A stretch of DNA of 64,000 bases from Acanthochlamys bracteata (lineage: Eukaryota > Streptophyta > Magnoliopsida > Pandanales > Velloziaceae): positions 5,965,725 through 6,029,724 of the forward strand of contig CM034129.1 in assembly GCA_019914995.1 (NCBI GenBank), in the 5' to 3' direction. The translations under genes were made by a program, and so were the position numbers. The notes under the pieces are model-generated. The model was not told the origin of the DNA, searched no databases, and worked only from the letters and a program-made list of their open reading frames with translations. The first letter of the stretch is position 1, and each line of letters starts with the position of its first letter. Positions 12,084 through 25,863 of this stretch are shown here, piece by piece.

Positions 12084-14014
12084 ATTAGAGAAACCTGCAC
12101 AATTAACTCAAGAGTGTAGATGTGAATTAAGTTGATATCTAAAAATTTTGATTATAAAATTTTCTATAGCAACAACATAGTCGGTTAAGTCTAGGTGGTT
12201 TCCTGCACAAGGACAAAAGATCTTGTTAATTTTTTAGGTAAAAAAGTAGAGCTCGTCTTCTAAGATAGAACAAAAATACCTCTATTTTAAAAAAGCACTC
12301 TCAGACACCCCTCACGTTGGTGTGTATATTACAATCACTATCCTGTTTAGTTATTAATCACTAAAAGTAGAAGAGAAGATCAAAGTAAAAAACTGCTTAG
12401 AGAGTTAACTCACTGGTTGGTTCAGCAGCTATGTTTGGTAGAGTGTTTTGGCTTTATAAGCTTCTCGATAAATATTTATTATTTCACTATTTTTCTCTGT
12501 ACTCTTACTTTTATTGCTGGCGTAAATTTTCTTATATGCTTCCTCTTGCATATCTTGGGCTTAGAATCACAACGGCTTGAAATCTTTCAACTACTTGCCT
12601 GTTGTAATCTCGAGTCATTTTCTTATTTTGCTATGTGTCTCCTCTCGAGATCTCTCTTAACTTGATGATGACTTCTTTTGTGAAATATTCAATGTCTTTA
12701 GTTAGGCCATCTTCTTGCATTTAATTTTTTTCAGCATAACTATGATTTGATTTTCCGACAATATTGAATGTAACCATACTTCTGCTCGCTCGTGCAGTCG
12801 CTTGCTCAATTTGAAATTTCTTACTTGGTGTGGCCCCTAGAGATTCAATCTAAATTTCTAATGTAAGTTGGACCAAATTTGAATTCTCATGCAAAATTTG
12901 TTAATCAAATTGGAGTTCTTTTCGCTGCCTTGTGTTGTTTCTGTGCAGCTTTTGGTTTCTAGGTCTCACTGATAGCTTCAACACTTGAAGGTGCTATTCA
13001 GTGTATTGTGCTTGAGAGTTAAACCAATAATTGTTTTGTAACTACGTTTATGTGGTCATTGGTGCCTTAAACCTTTTCTTGTGAATTTTGAATGCTTTCT
13101 ATGATGGTGTCTTTTAGCTAGAGCATGGCTTCAACTTGTAGCTAAATGCTTGATTTACTCGTGCAAGATGATTCTCAATGTAACATTATTTTGTAAGATT
13201 GCTGAGTAGTAGTTGAAGTATCAATGCTCCATTGTATCTTGCTTCTATAATGAAAACTAAAACTTAACTTTTGAGTTCAAATCTAGAATTATCAGTGATG
13301 TGGTTCTGATAATATTTTTAGATCTTTATTTTGATCTCCTCTTGTTGTGATTCTCCTTGGTTCTTAATGTGAACTTGTACCAGGTATGTTCCTTAATGAA
13401 TATTCAAAATTAGGCTTCAAATGGATGAAAAATCTTGATCAAACTACATCTAAAGGTTGGCTCTAGCATTGTCTACAAACTTCTTCTAATTAAGACTATT
13501 TTTCACATGTTCCTTACTATTTTGTATTTTCTTCTAACTTTTCACTATTTTTCTAGATTTTTCAGATATCAATTTGATGAACTCTTAGGTCAATTTTGTT
13601 AGGTGCATAATACTCTAACTCTGATAAATAATCCGAAGTAAGAAGAAAACTAAATTATACTTGAATTTATATTTGAAAAGTGTATGTTGATCACGATAAC
13701 CCGGATCAACTATTTGATCCATGCAGTAGTGAAATAACAACTAGATACCTGGCTATCTCTAATTGGATTCCTTTGTTTCGCCATATGTTAATACTCTGTT
13801 TCTATACTCGATAGAATCTGCGCTCTCTTTTTTCATACTTAGTCAATTTGAGAGTCTTGTGCTCAATAAAGATGTCTATTATTTTTTGTATGTGTATGAT
13901 AATTCTTATTTATGCAAATCTGTATAACTTGGTTCAAACTATTAGTTCACTATTACTTATAAAGTATAATTCTTAATTATTGTTATCATTAAAATCAACC
14001 TTAAGGTTCCAACA
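12084..14014 (+). mobile_element. Solo-LTR-like copy A2 of the same family
   Basis: It begins with a degenerate version of the family start (cctgcacaattaactcaag, then gtgaattaagttgat). It ends at 14014 with the clean family terminus attaaaatcaacc...ggttccaaca. Its length of 1.93 kb is close to the 2.06-kb copy at 16026. The 5' terminal TG is mutated and no 5-bp target duplication is evident. Internal open frames are short and unrelated to known domains. Confidence 0.55.
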
Positions 14015-14234
14015 TTTTTCATACCCATTTTCATATTACCGTAACCATAACAATGTAACAAAAATTCCATGTGAACTACAATTACACCACATTGTATGCT
14101 TGCTCACTAAAATATAAAACTATATCCAATTGACAGAGAAAAAATTATAAAATTAAAACAAAAATTGGACTAAGACATAGGTTTTTCCGATGCAACCATA
14201 AATCGCACTCTTACTTCATGGACTTCAAGATTAA

Positions 14235-14455
14235 GGGCGTGTTTCGTTAGACTTTGAACTCAACTTTGTTTACCAAAAAATTTTAGTTTAACTCACTTTA
14301 AATGAATAAACAAACACAAAAGTTAAACTTAATTTTTGGCGAAAATTTCTGTTTTTGATAAACAAATATTAAAACTAAAAGTTTTATTTCTAAGCTCCGC
14401 TTTTTCAAATGTCTAACTTTTTGTAAACCCACATTAAAGCAAAATAAACACACCC
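14235..14455. mobile_element. Tourist-type MITE with TAA target duplication
   Basis: The 221-bp element starts GGGCGTGTTT and ends AAACACACCC, which are inverted repeats with one mismatch in ten. Both sides are flanked by TAA (14232-14234 and 14456-14458). TWA target duplications and GGGC..GTTT ends are typical of PIF/Harbinger-derived Tourist MITEs. It has no coding capacity. Confidence 0.8.
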
Positions 14456-16020
14456 TAAAATAGAAACAAGTGAAATCACAAAATTCAAAATTAGGTACAG
14501 ATTTAGGGGATGTTCCGGAGTACTTAAAAATAAACTTTTTCCTAAAATAGAAGATATTTTAATTTTTTGGGAAACAAGAATGAAATTTTTGACCAAAAAA
14601 ATAAAAATGATACATATAAATTGTACTATCTACAATTTTGTTGTACTTTTTCAAAATTTAAAAAAATCTATAAAACATTATAGAAAATTTATTAAAAAAT
14701 GTAAGGTACTTTTTAGAAAGTAAAGTACTTCAAACGATTAGACAAATGGCACCTTTTGATATTTACTATTTCTATGCATATAGTAAAGTGGCAATTTAGA
14801 TTTGTGGGTCAATTTTAGATCGACTCATTTATTAAATGTGTCAAATTCATTCAACATTAACTCAATCTATGAATTTATACGGAATAAAATTTTCAAACCT
14901 AATCCAATCTATTAATAACCGCATTAAATTCAAATCGACCCATTTAATAATTATAATTTTTAATTTTTAATTTTGCATTTTTAAACTTCAGGGAAATTAT
15001 AAAATCAGTTGGAATAAAAAAACACGATATTTTTAGTGACGAGATATAATGAATACCCGTCAAAATATTCATTCCTTAGTATCTTCATCAGTTTTTAAAA
15101 TATCCAAAAAACTTTTATTTTTAATTTTTGAAAATATATAGTAACAGATGATATTTATGATTATAAATACATATTAATAATTTTGATAAATATAGATATC
15201 TAATAAAATTTTAATAAACTTCTTTATACGAAATTCAAATTCGTTATTAAAAAAATACCTACATAGTAATATTTTTATGATATTATAATTCTCATTTAAC
15301 ACTATTTTTTATGTAAAAATAAATGATTAATCATAAATATAATATAATTTAATAATTTATAAATTATTATTATTGATTATTTTTATTGCTAATACTTTAT
15401 TATACAATAAGGAAAAATTAAGAATTGTTCCTTCAAGAGATGGTAATTCAAATTGGAGGGTCAATTTTGGATTAACTCGGATCGATCCATTTAATAACGG
15501 GGTCAAATTCGTTCAATTCTAATCCTATTCATATATTTATAGGGTCAAATTTTTTAAATAATAATTCTAATTAAATAGGTCGGTTTCGAATTTACTTTTT
15601 GAGTCTGAGTCATATATTACCATCACTAATATATAGTGTGCATTTTTTGTTACACGCATAAGTGGCTTTTTATATTAAGTATTGTATTTATTGTGTTTAA
15701 CTAAAAATAGAGACGTCGTGATGAATATTAACCACTTACTGTTTTATGAAACACCACCGTAAAACTCATGGAATTTGTTACCCATTAGGAACTCAACGAA
15801 TAGCTATCAATCGAGCTGCAAATGCAACTAATGCCAATGATAAACTATTTGTTATCTTGACATCTGTTAACAAAGTATCAAACCACATTTTATAGCTAAT
15901 AAACCGGAATAAAATTTGAGACATATTGATCATAAATGTTTAATTTGTTAATTTGCTTCTATTTTGAAGATTTATTATATTTTATTTGTATAGATGTAGT
16001 TCGTACAAAAATATTTTGTT
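14456..16020. repeat. Intergenic region with two diverged direct repeats
   Basis: Blocks at about 14,800-14,950 and 15,445-15,610 share an ordered set of motifs: ggtcaatttt, a gact/aact c-rich pentad, catttaataa, gtcaaattc, ttcaa, then a second gtcaaattttt. They are diverged, about 650 bp apart and in the same orientation. They may be terminal repeats of a small retroelement or two insertions of one repeat. Between and after them is AT-rich DNA. A tract around 14,505-14,750 resembles the AT-rich MITEs described elsewhere in this window. Confidence 0.45.
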
Positions 16021-16025
16021 GAAAT

Positions 16026-18087
16026 TGTTGGTAAAATCTGCACAACCACCTCAAAAAAAGAGGGATGAATTGAGTTGATAGTTAAAAAATTTAATGCAGT
16101 ATTCCTAACTGAACAAAGATTAATTTTCTACAAAATAGCAACATTATAATCGACTGGACGTGAACAGATTTTCTGTTTAGCTCAAATGTAAATAATATAA
16201 GAAGGTTATTCAATACACAAATACGCATTATTTACGTGATTCAGTAAATAAATTTGTCTATATACATGGCCACTCTTTATCAAGAGTGAATTTCACTAAT
16301 CCTTGTCAAGTTGCTATATACCAAGGTAATGTGTTTAGCCAAACACCATTGTGCCTTAGCCAAGGCCTTGTGTGAAATACGTAGCTTCTTACAAGAATAG
16401 CACAATCGAGAAAGTTTAGCCAAACTTTTCTCACCGAATGTGTTTATTACAAGCAACTTTAAAATACATAATCTCTCTTACACAAATTGAGTGTAAGCTA
16501 AGTAAGAGTAGGGAGAGGATAAAGAAAATGCCGAAGATGTATCCAAATAAAGCTCGGCAATAAGTTGAAATAAGTAGGTTTTCTTTCTCCTTTTTTTGTC
16601 CAGTTCACTTCACTACTTTCTTGTTTTGTTTTTCTTCTTTTTATATTTTTTCTTCTTCTCTTCGCAGCCTGGAGTGATTCCGATCTCCAAACGATAGAAA
16701 ATTATTCCCGTTGTCTCCCTCGTGCGCCTGCTACAGTGTTATCAATTTAGTATTCTACGCCGCTGCCGTTTGAGGTTCCATCAGGTATGTTTCAACGGTT
16801 GGATCTTCTAGCTAGGATTTTGAATCTCAATCACTTATACTGATATGGCTTGATTAGATCTTTCTTTTGCAGCATTAAATGAGCTTGTTGGTGATTTTCA
16901 AATTCTCCTGCGTATGCTCTCCTTTTTTGTCTCATTGTTCAATTTCTTTGTTTTTTCTAGTGGTCCATAGTATGGAGATGATGAAGTGATTAGGTGATTG
17001 GGGTACATCAAGCTCAAATTCAAAATTTTCTTCTGAGTTCATAGATCAGCCATGCGAGGTTCCCGTCGAATGTTCATCGGCTCTAAGATGGCTTCGGATC
17101 AACTTGCTTGCTGTGATTGTGATGTATAAATTTATTTTCCAGTGAAGAATGCTAGTGATTTGAAGTGTATTATCATCTGAATGTTCCAGTAAAATCAACT
17201 CTATTTAGATTTATCTTACGAATCTTGTATGAAAGCTATTTGTATTCTTCTGTTAGCTTCAATGTTTTGATCGGTTTGTGTGGTAGCTCCATGTAGCATA
17301 TTAGTGTGATGTATCATCGTAGCAATATAATGGATCAAGTGTATGTATACTTTTTATAATTAGATCCTTGTCATTTCTTTGAATGAAAATCGAAATTCAA
17401 ATTCTGAATATAATTCTGGCACCTTTGCATTATATTTTTTACCTTCATTTGTTGCAATTTTTTGCTGTGCTTGATGTGGAATGATAGTAGATATGATATT
17501 CAACATGTCATCAAATTTTGACGTCAAACGGATGAGAAAATCCTGATTAAATTTCTTCTGAAAATAGGTTTCAGTGTTTCTAATCTTCTGCAACGTGTGT
17601 TTTCTAAATTTCTTCCAATCTTTCACGAATTTTTCAAAATTGTGTAGGTTATAATTTGATGAACTTCTTAGTCAAGATTGTTGTGTGCATATTATTCTAG
17701 TTCTGATAAAAATATCATGCTTAAATTGAATTTGCATCACGATCAAATCTGTCTTTGAAATCTGTAAATTGATCATTTTCACTCGGATCGGAATCAGCAA
17801 CAATCTATTTGCCTGTTCTTGTTAGACTCTTTTATTCTGCTCAACTCAGCTCCTTTGTTCTGCTCTGACCGATCTATTTTGTTCTGCTGTTTCGACACTT
17901 AGCTAATTTTTTCTTACGCTCGGTGTAGAATATCCTATTAAGCAGCTGGCTGAATTATGACTATTTAGTATGAAAAACTTGTATTTTCAGTTTTGCACTG
18001 CTTAGTTTAAACTATTAGTTTATCTAACTCATAAACTATAAATTCTTAATATTTTTTATTATCAAAATCAATTTTGAAATTCCAATA
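16026..18087 (+). mobile_element. Solo LTR, best-bounded copy B (2.06 kb)
   Basis: It begins TGTTGG and ends CCAATA (expected CCAACA, one transition). It is flanked by a perfect 5-bp direct repeat GAAAT (16021-16025 and 18088-18092). TG..CA termini with a 5-bp target duplication are diagnostic of LTR retrotransposons. Because no second LTR, primer-binding site or coding domain is present, I interpret it as a solo LTR. Near the 5' end it carries the phrase agaggGATGAATTGAGTT. This recalls the LTR starts of some plant copia (SIRE/Maximus-type) elements, but that family link is from memory only. Confidence 0.75.
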
Positions 18088-18949
18088 GAAATATTTTCGT
18101 AAAAAAAAATCACTTCGCTTCAATTAAATTTATTCCCATAAGGGGTGATTGTGACCAAATGGCACTTCTAAATAATGAATCTAATAATCAAATTATATAC
18201 AAACATCATGGTTTAAGCAACTTGTTAAGTTGTTAACTAACTTGAAGATTTGAGACTTAATTATCAAGAAAAAACGTGACCAAAGTAATTAAACTCACAT
18301 GAATTCCATGAAATAAAGTTGAAAAAGAAATTAAATACAGATAAGAACTCCACCGTCCAACAAAACATTGCGGATAAGATATACTAAAAAAGATCAACTT
18401 TGACGCATTTATTAGTTACTAAAAAGGTTTTCATCTCTTTTATTTCTTGGGCATTTTTTTTTTAATTGCTATAGGAATGTTATGGGATACTTGGAAGTAC
18501 TTTTAAAAATAAGTTTTTTAAACTAAAGATATTTTAAAATTTCTTTAAAATAAGTTCTATTTTTTTACTCAAAATAAATAATGATGTAGAATTATTATGT
18601 ATAAAAATTATGATGTAGAATTATTATGTATTTTTCAAAAATTTTTTAAAAAAATTATAAAATATTAAAAAATTTAATAAAAGATATGAAAATAAAAAGT
18701 TGAGATGAAAAAACTTCAAATACCACGTAAGTAAGCATAAATTGCGTATAATACCATGCCTCAAAATTTTAAAATTTTTATAGGTAAAACTCGTAAGTAA
18801 CAGGTAATACAGGATTCATTAAATGATCAAATAAGTTCTATATCTTTTATCAGATTCTATAGATATGTTTTGATGAAGTAGCTGTTCCTAAAGAAGGGGA
18901 AAACAAATGAACATATATATGATAATTACAAATATGTATTTATATAGAC
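18088..18949. other. Intergenic DNA with an AT-rich MITE-like tract
   Basis: The tract at about 18,480-18,725 runs from cttggaagtacttttaaaaat to a matching aacttcaaatacc on the other side. The pattern recurs at other places in the window. No gene. Confidence 0.4.
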
Positions 18950-19700
18950 ATTGGCCCGATGAAGTTGACATTTGCCACAATTGCTCTAAATCATTTTCAT
19001 ACAGCAGTGTATTAACGGATGGGTTGAAATGAATGTTGAGCTTGTGTTGCAGTATGAATGTTCCCATAATACTTTGTTTTTTTGTGAATCTCGCCAAAAT
19101 GTTATAGTTCATTTTTTGTTTGATATTGTTTTCAATGAGCGTTCAAGGGCGTAAGGTTGACCGACACCTTAAACAGGTCAAGTCAACTGTGTTGCCCATT
19201 TTTTCAAGGCGATGTAAGTAGAAAAAAGATTTGGTACATTTTCATCTGGCAAATGTAAGGCGAGGGAAAAATTAGAAAACATAGTTTTTGTTTCTGCTCG
19301 CAGACGATGGGCATATCGATAGTATTTAGAGAATATTTTAAATGAATATTATTTTAAAATAAAATTTTTTTTAATAAAATAAATAATAATAAAATTTATA
19401 ATGTAAAAAATTTTATATTTTAAATTTTTAAATAAAATTTTAAAATATGAACTAAAAAATTAAAAAATAAACGCATTTCCAAGGATCTAAAATGATTGCC
19501 CGCGAACACCGTTTCCTCCGATCAATCAATCTCATTGTTCAGTTTTGATGAAAGATAATGCCAAAAAAAATAAAAAACAAAAAATTGGTGAAGACAAATT
19601 TCTCATGTAACATAAGCAGAAAAAAATCTTCGGTAAATAGAACAAATACATCGATAATTCCTGCTGGAGTACAGCTGCTCAACAATTTTCATAATTTCAG
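18950..19700. repeat. Segmental duplication block, member 1 (matches 33300-34045)
   Basis: Long collinear similarity to 33300-34045 is visible by eye, with shared stretches such as cccataatactttgttt, aaacaggtcaagtcaac, tggtacattttcatctggc, tagaaaacatagtttttgt and ttcagttttgatgaaagat. Both copies lie upstream of an STP gene in the same orientation, so this is the distal 5' flank of a duplicated STP unit. Each copy carries a different AT-rich insertion (19,325-19,490 here; about 33,665-33,850 there). Confidence 0.8.
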
Positions 19701-21672
19701 TTTGTATATAGATAAATATAATTCGCCTGGAAAGTTGAAGTAAACCAGTTTCAAAAAATATTTGGCTACCTAGTTCTTACTGCAACATTAAGATTTTGAT
19801 ACTGGCTTAATTATGGCCCTTCGTTCTTAAGAGGGAACAACTCGTAAACACATAGAACGCGTGTTCTTTGTGCGAGTTATTCTGAGGACAGACAAAATCA
19901 ACAAATTCAACATGAAATAAAAAGTGAGTTTAAAGAGAAGACATCAGCATTAGCAAAAAGTTGAATTGTTTTGTTGCCATGATTTTTTACCAGCTAAAGT
20001 CAGAAAAACTAGCCTCAGCAACTCATCAATTCCAACTTTCTGCGTTGCTTGGTTGCTTCAGTCTTCTGTGCTGCTTTGCTATTCATAGTAAGTGTTTAAT
20101 GTGGCTTTCTGAAAGATATTGATTCGCATTCACTTAACTTGGCGGGATGCAGCTGGTAGATGTAGGACAAAATATGGGTCCCCAAAAACTGCTACACTGT
20201 AAACTCGGTGCTTTCTTGTACTATGGAATGTGGACACCAAGGTCAATGTTTTATTTTACTGCACTACGTATGCATCTATTGATTCATTTTTAGAATTCCA
20301 TTCACTGTAATTAATTAAGCATAAGGACAAAATCATAGCTAAGATGATTGTTAGGATTGTCAATTTCATAATTAATGTTGGTTGGAAAAAAAAACAAGTG
20401 GTGAATATTACAATTTTGAGATGTGAAACTGGCATCTTCCTTCTTGGGTTCTTGTAGAGTTTCTTCGCCAAGTACGTGTTTAAGAAGGTAAGTATTTTGA
20501 GAGGTGATTACATTCCCGAAAGGAGAGTCTGGGGTTACGAGTATGGTAATATCGGTTTATTTGGAAACGTAAAAGGTTCCAAATTTTGTGAACTCCACAA
20601 ACAATAGTTTAGATGACGTTAGTTCTTTACGAATAGAAAGAAGTTCCTCGACATCATTTTCGCTTTTTGTCGAGTAGTTCTTCATGTGAACGAGTTCCCC
20701 AGTTTTTGGGAAAGTCAGTTTATTAGCATTGTCCTAGTAGAGTAACATCAAATTCAATTAAACCAGCCGATATATTATGTCCTTGTGTTTGGCGGTCCTT
20801 GTTTTGGGTTCAACGGTTTGTATTCATCCACACTCTTGGCCCACTGCTGCTGGGATTGGAAGCATTTGAAATTTAGCTCCCTCTCTCCTTCAATTCAACA
20901 ACTAATCAAAATCAAGGTGAGTACAGATTTTAGTCAGCCAGACTATACTTTACTACAAATTTCAAAAGAAGTCATATACACACAATTGCTCTATGTAGTC
21001 TTCTAACTACTCGCCAAAGGATTCGGTCCCTCCGCATTTGGAATTGATTTTAAGAATATTGTTAAACTTTTCAAGCTTAAAAAAGTTCTCTACAATGCTT
21101 TACAATTTTTTTTTCAAAAAATATGAATAAATTATACATCATATAATAATTATAAATATCTTTTTTCAAAAATCTATTAAAAAAATTTTGAAAATTTTTC
21201 TACAAACTTCAGTTTTTCAGCCATCCTAAACGAGGTATATAGACTGCTTCTTTTCCATTCTAGTGGCAAACAGGGGCATGCAGAATTCCTTTGCTAGTAA
21301 GAATGGTAAGCCTACATTTTACAGAATATAAATACGATTATTCAGATTTTTGTTTCTCGCAATGATGCCTATGAGTATAGTCATAGATAGTTGTACGTTT
21401 GTTAATCTTTGTAAGTAACGATATTATCTGAAACCTATTGGTTATTAGTGTAAAATTTATAACGTAGTTAATTGCCACAATTGGATACTTGATTAAAAGG
21501 CTAACTTGATCTGGGCAAATTCAAGCTTGCGTCATATATAGTAGTGGCCCAAGAGCTCACTAAGTAATAGGTAACTTTGACGATGCAATTTGAGATCGCA
21601 TGAAATTTGATACAATGGGAACAACACCTGAAACAATCACAAGGAGCGAAGAACCCCCTGAGGCTATGTAGC
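19701..21672. other. Intergenic DNA between the STP flank and the STP pseudogene
   Basis: No conserved coding frame. An AT-rich MITE-like tract lies at 21,050-21,235. The right end is the 3' flank of the STP pseudogene. Confidence 0.4.
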
Positions 21673-24629
21673 TTAGTTACCGTTTCTGTAACCTTGTTTT
21701 TCTTCACAATGAGCAGCATACATTTTGCCTGCCTTTGGAAGAAACTGCAGCCCCCTAGAGAACTTGAATGACTCTTGGACAACTACTGCATTGCTGCCGA
21801 CGTGTACGTCCTTTTCATCGCTGATGTATTTTTCTAGGAACCAGTGTTTCTTCCACACTAGCACCATCTCTTCAACCGGTACGTTTTTGGTCTCAGAGAG
21901 GAACAATGCAATGAAAATTGGTCATCATCAGTACCCAGCCGCCGAAGAAGAGTCCAAACTTCAAATGGCATAGAAGCAGAGGAAGATTTGCCGAATCCAG
22001 AAGGTGAAGAACATGTTCACGGACAAGTTCGTACATTGCCCAGCCGATCGGATTCCCAGAGGGAAGATTTCGCTAGGCACCAACATCCCAAAGGTCCCCA
22101 TGACCAGGCTAAACCTGATTAATAGATGCAAATGAATGTCACCACAACGTATGCGTATCCGGTTGACAGGGTTTCCACTCCATTTGACCCGAACTTCAAC
22201 CCAATCAATGTGCCTACCACGATCTGATATAAAGTTGGACCAAGAAAGTTGTGTCAATGTGTCTATGCAAAGTATTGTCAATTACTCGGTAACATCTTTA
22301 TGTAGGAGTTTATGTATGTACCTGTCAGATGAACATTTGAGTCCTGCCTTGAAGGAAGAGTGCTTGCCTGCCTACCTTGTCAACAGAGACTAGGGACACA
22401 ACGGTAGCAACAGCATTGACAGCACCAGTGATGACGGATGACATCAGCGAAGCATCATAACAAAGCCATTGGTCTTGAAAAGGACGGTGCATAAAACATA
22501 ACGACATTAATGCCTGTGAGTAGCTGGAAGAAAGGGAATGGCCACGAACATGGCAAGCGGTGCCCCCTGTAATTTCGTTGGACAATGTTCTTCCAAGCAT
22601 GCTTTACAAGTTTTGCTTCCTCGCTAGCAGCGACCATACTCAGCATCAATGTTTTCAGTACCACGGATCCTAAGCATTTTCTTAGCTTGTTAGCCATAGC
22701 CACGCTCAATGAGCGAGTCAGGAGTGTCTGGAAGGAAGATTGAACCAATGGCAATGATGGCACCGGGCACGGCAGCCAACCCAAAATTGATACTCCATCC
22801 CTAACGGCCTTCGACTTTGTCAGTCCAGTAGTTGATGAGATTTGCAGCGAGCATACCCAATGGTGATCATAAGTTGGAATCCAACGTTAAGCATACCCTT
22901 TAGTCTAGTTGGAGCCATTTCGGAAGGGTAAACGGGAAGGGACTGCATACAAGGTATCTTTAGGAAAGGCAAGCTATGCATATAAGCATAACATGTATGC
23001 GCAAATGAATTAAGTGCTTGTATTCACCTCAAAACCAATACACAATGAGGAGAAGGCTACCAAACATGAGCATGACTACATTCTCCGCTGCAGCATTGAC
23101 GAGCAAGAAATGTAATACTACCACCAAACTGTTGAATCTCCTGTAAAATTAACTCAAGAGGGAAGGGGTGAATTGAGTTAATAAATAAAAATTTTCGTTA
23201 AGTTTAATGATCTTACAAACAGCAGGCTTACAGCCGGCTGAGTTAGTTATATAACCTGCAGACAGAAAGTGTTAGAATATTTGCTGATTTGGGTAAAGAA
23301 GATAGTACTCAGAGTATTTAACGTGGTTCGGCAAAACCTCTTTGCCTACATCCACGGACGCTCTATCATCAGAACCAAAGCTTCACTAAACCTTTAATAT
23401 ACACCAAGAACAAAGTGATTCACCAAGCACACTTACTCTTACCGGGTTTCTTCACTAAGACAATCCCTTACAGTCTACTGGACACCACTGTCTCTCTGGC
23501 TGATATGCTAGCTCTATTACAAGATTTAAAAACTTTCACCAAGCTCCACCTGAGCTTGTTTACCAGGTGCCTGCAACACCTCTGTCACAAAATCAGTATG
23601 AAGTTACAAGAAAATAATAGAAATTGAGCACAGAATCTATCTAATGATGATTGAGTGTTCACGGAGTTTTTCTAATGAGATGATCAGAATGGTTGCTGAG
23701 AGAGATATTTTCAGTATGATCAGCAGTAAGATTTCAATTGCTTGAATGATAACGTTGTAGAGCTGTTGAGTTCTTGTACGTCTTTGTTCGTTTTCTGCTC
23801 TACTTTTTCTCTATTGCTATATCTTCCTTCTTATAAAATTTCATCTCTATGCAGGACGATTTTTTCCGTTAAAGAAGATTGTCGTTGGCGCCCTTTTGCA
23901 TTGGTAGACTTTCAGGCAAGAGAGGGAGCAGTTTGTTCAGCGGTTAATCAACCGCTTCCACGATTGTTTTCGGCTATTTTAGTGTAATATCTTTATGACA
24001 TTAAATACAGCATAGAGAGATTTGAATTTACTCGCCAGTAATTATGAACTTGATTTAAGGCATGTTTGGCTTAGCTTATTTGCTGCTTTTAGCAGAAAAT
24101 AAGCACTAAACAGTATAAATCATGTTTGGAAGTGTATGCTTTTTATCAAAATAAGCTGCTTTCTTTGGTCTAAAGAAAAAGCATTAGATCGATGCTTTTG
24201 AGAAAAGCACTCGGGGCTTTTTTTCACCGTGGCTTGGAATTGTCCGTTTTATCCATTCTAAGTGTACAAAATTACAGAGATCATATATCTCCTACCTACC
24301 CTCTCAACTCTCATTCTCTCAATTTCTCTCGATCGTATTCGCCCACTCTTCTGCAGCCGCAATTTGCTTTCTCCGTAGCCGCGATTTGCTTCCCCAACAT
24401 TAATCTTTGGTCTTTTGTTCCTCCGACATCTTCTGCCAATGTCGTGCTTCTCACTATTTTTTTCCGACGCTGAATTGAGCTCGTCGGTGTTTGTCGAAAC
24501 TCTAATTTTGTGTGTTTTCTTCTCCGACACCGACTCGTCCTCCCACCGTTTATTTCAGTCAATTGAAGATAAATCACTTCTCGGCTTCACAAAGTTTCTG
24601 TGCTTGTTGCTGTTGGTGCAGAGACGACG

Positions 24630-24702
24630 ATGAAGCCTGGAGATGTGATTCAGTGCAGAGAATGGGGCTACCGTATTCTCTACAAGAAGCGTACTCGTAG
24701 AA
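24630..24702 (+). pseudogene. Captured exon of RNA polymerase subunit RPB12 (RPABC4)
   Basis: The translation [19 protein letters not shown] continuing KRTRR matches the highly conserved C-terminal zinc-ribbon half of RPB12/RPABC4, the small subunit shared by RNA polymerases I, II and III. A splice-donor-like GTAAAC follows directly at 24703, at the place where the last residues (I/V-VQYEAR) would continue in a next exon. I do not see that next exon in the element. Immediately upstream (about 24,600-24,620) is an acceptor-like ttgttggtgcag. The second zinc-binding Cys (CRECGY in the family) is Trp here, and the first Cys pair (CGDCG) is absent, so the fragment is not functional. This is transduplication of a host gene by the transposon. 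Confidence 0.8.
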
Positions 24703-25287
24703 GTAAACAAACTTCCCTGAATTTGTTTATGAATTGATTGATTTGGTTTTGAATACTGCTGTAGATTTGATATTGTTAATTTGGTTTGGAGATTCGTTAG
24801 AGTATGTGGATTGTAAATAAAAAATTTTATAAAATAAATTGTTATTAATGTTAAACAAGGACCGCATTTTTTCATGAAGTCAGTATGCACTTATATGAGC
24901 TATAAGTTTGCTTAGTATTTGTTCTGTTATATGCTAACGTATGCAGGAAAGGCTATTTTGTGCTTTCGTACATGTGGCTGTTTTAATGTGTTGTGGGTTA
25001 CATATATGCATTGATAGCTTGACGGGCATAATTAGGTCTATAGATTGCTGTCTTCTTATTAGGAATTTAGGATAGTCTAACTGCTTAAATTTCTAGGATT
25101 CAATAATTAGGCTATTTACTAATAATTTGATGGGTTTATCTAGGATTCCAAACTTTCCTTAAAGAATTTAAATATGTGTATCACATCATGAAAATGTTTT
25201 GTGGCTATCTGCGTCACTTATCATCCTGGTTTCTGGTTCTCTGTAGTGTGCAATGATAGTTGAGTATTGTTTACAATGTACCTACAG

Positions 25288-25487
25288 AGCTCTTGAAAGT
25301 TGTAAGAATGGATGCAGTTGTTGTCTTTCATAGTTGAAGTTTTTGTAAGTTGTAACGATGCATGTAGTTATTGTCTTTCATAGTTTAAGCTCTTGTAAGT
25401 TGTAATGATGCATGCAGTTGTTGTCTTTCATAGTTTAAGCTCTTATAAGTTGTAATGATGCATGCAGTTGTTGTCTTTTGAGTTTAA
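25288..25487. repeat. Tandem array, four 50-bp units
   Basis: Units begin at 25288, 25338, 25388 and 25438. Each has the pattern agctcttgtaagttgtaa, then tgatgcatgcagttgttgtc, then tttcatagttta. The last two are almost identical, so they are the youngest. The array lies inside the nested DNA transposon. Confidence 0.9.
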
Positions 25488-25863
25488 GCTCTTTCATGGT
25501 TGTTTTTGTTAAGAGTTTGTATGTAATTTGTTGATGCTAAAGTTGATATGTTTGAATTCCTTTCAATCTGTCTGCAAGAAAGTGAAGCAAATATTTTCTA
25601 TAAAGCTTCAATCTTTATGTAATTCTAAACATTTTAGTATTGATTGGAGTAGAACATTACTGAAAATGGAACAAAGTGATGCCTACAAATATTAATGAAT
25701 TTTTTTGCTGAAATTATATATATCAGGGTTGCTCTGGATGCTTTGCATTGGTTCGGTATTGTTGCAGTTAGCTTGAACTTTATGTTGGATGCTTATATGA
25801 GCTGAAACAGTTAGCTTATACTGTATACAACATGCTTGTATAAGCTGAAATAGTTGTATATTT

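Noticed and set aside
20785-21006. Plus-strand open frame near the STP pseudogene
   Set aside because: No family resemblance, no conserved partner in the duplicated unit, and codon usage typical of random AT-rich DNA.
24192-24577. Coding frames in the leader-like part of the nested transposon
   Set aside because: Short overlapping frames on both strands with CT-rich composition; the only recognisable coding piece is the RPB12 exon that follows.
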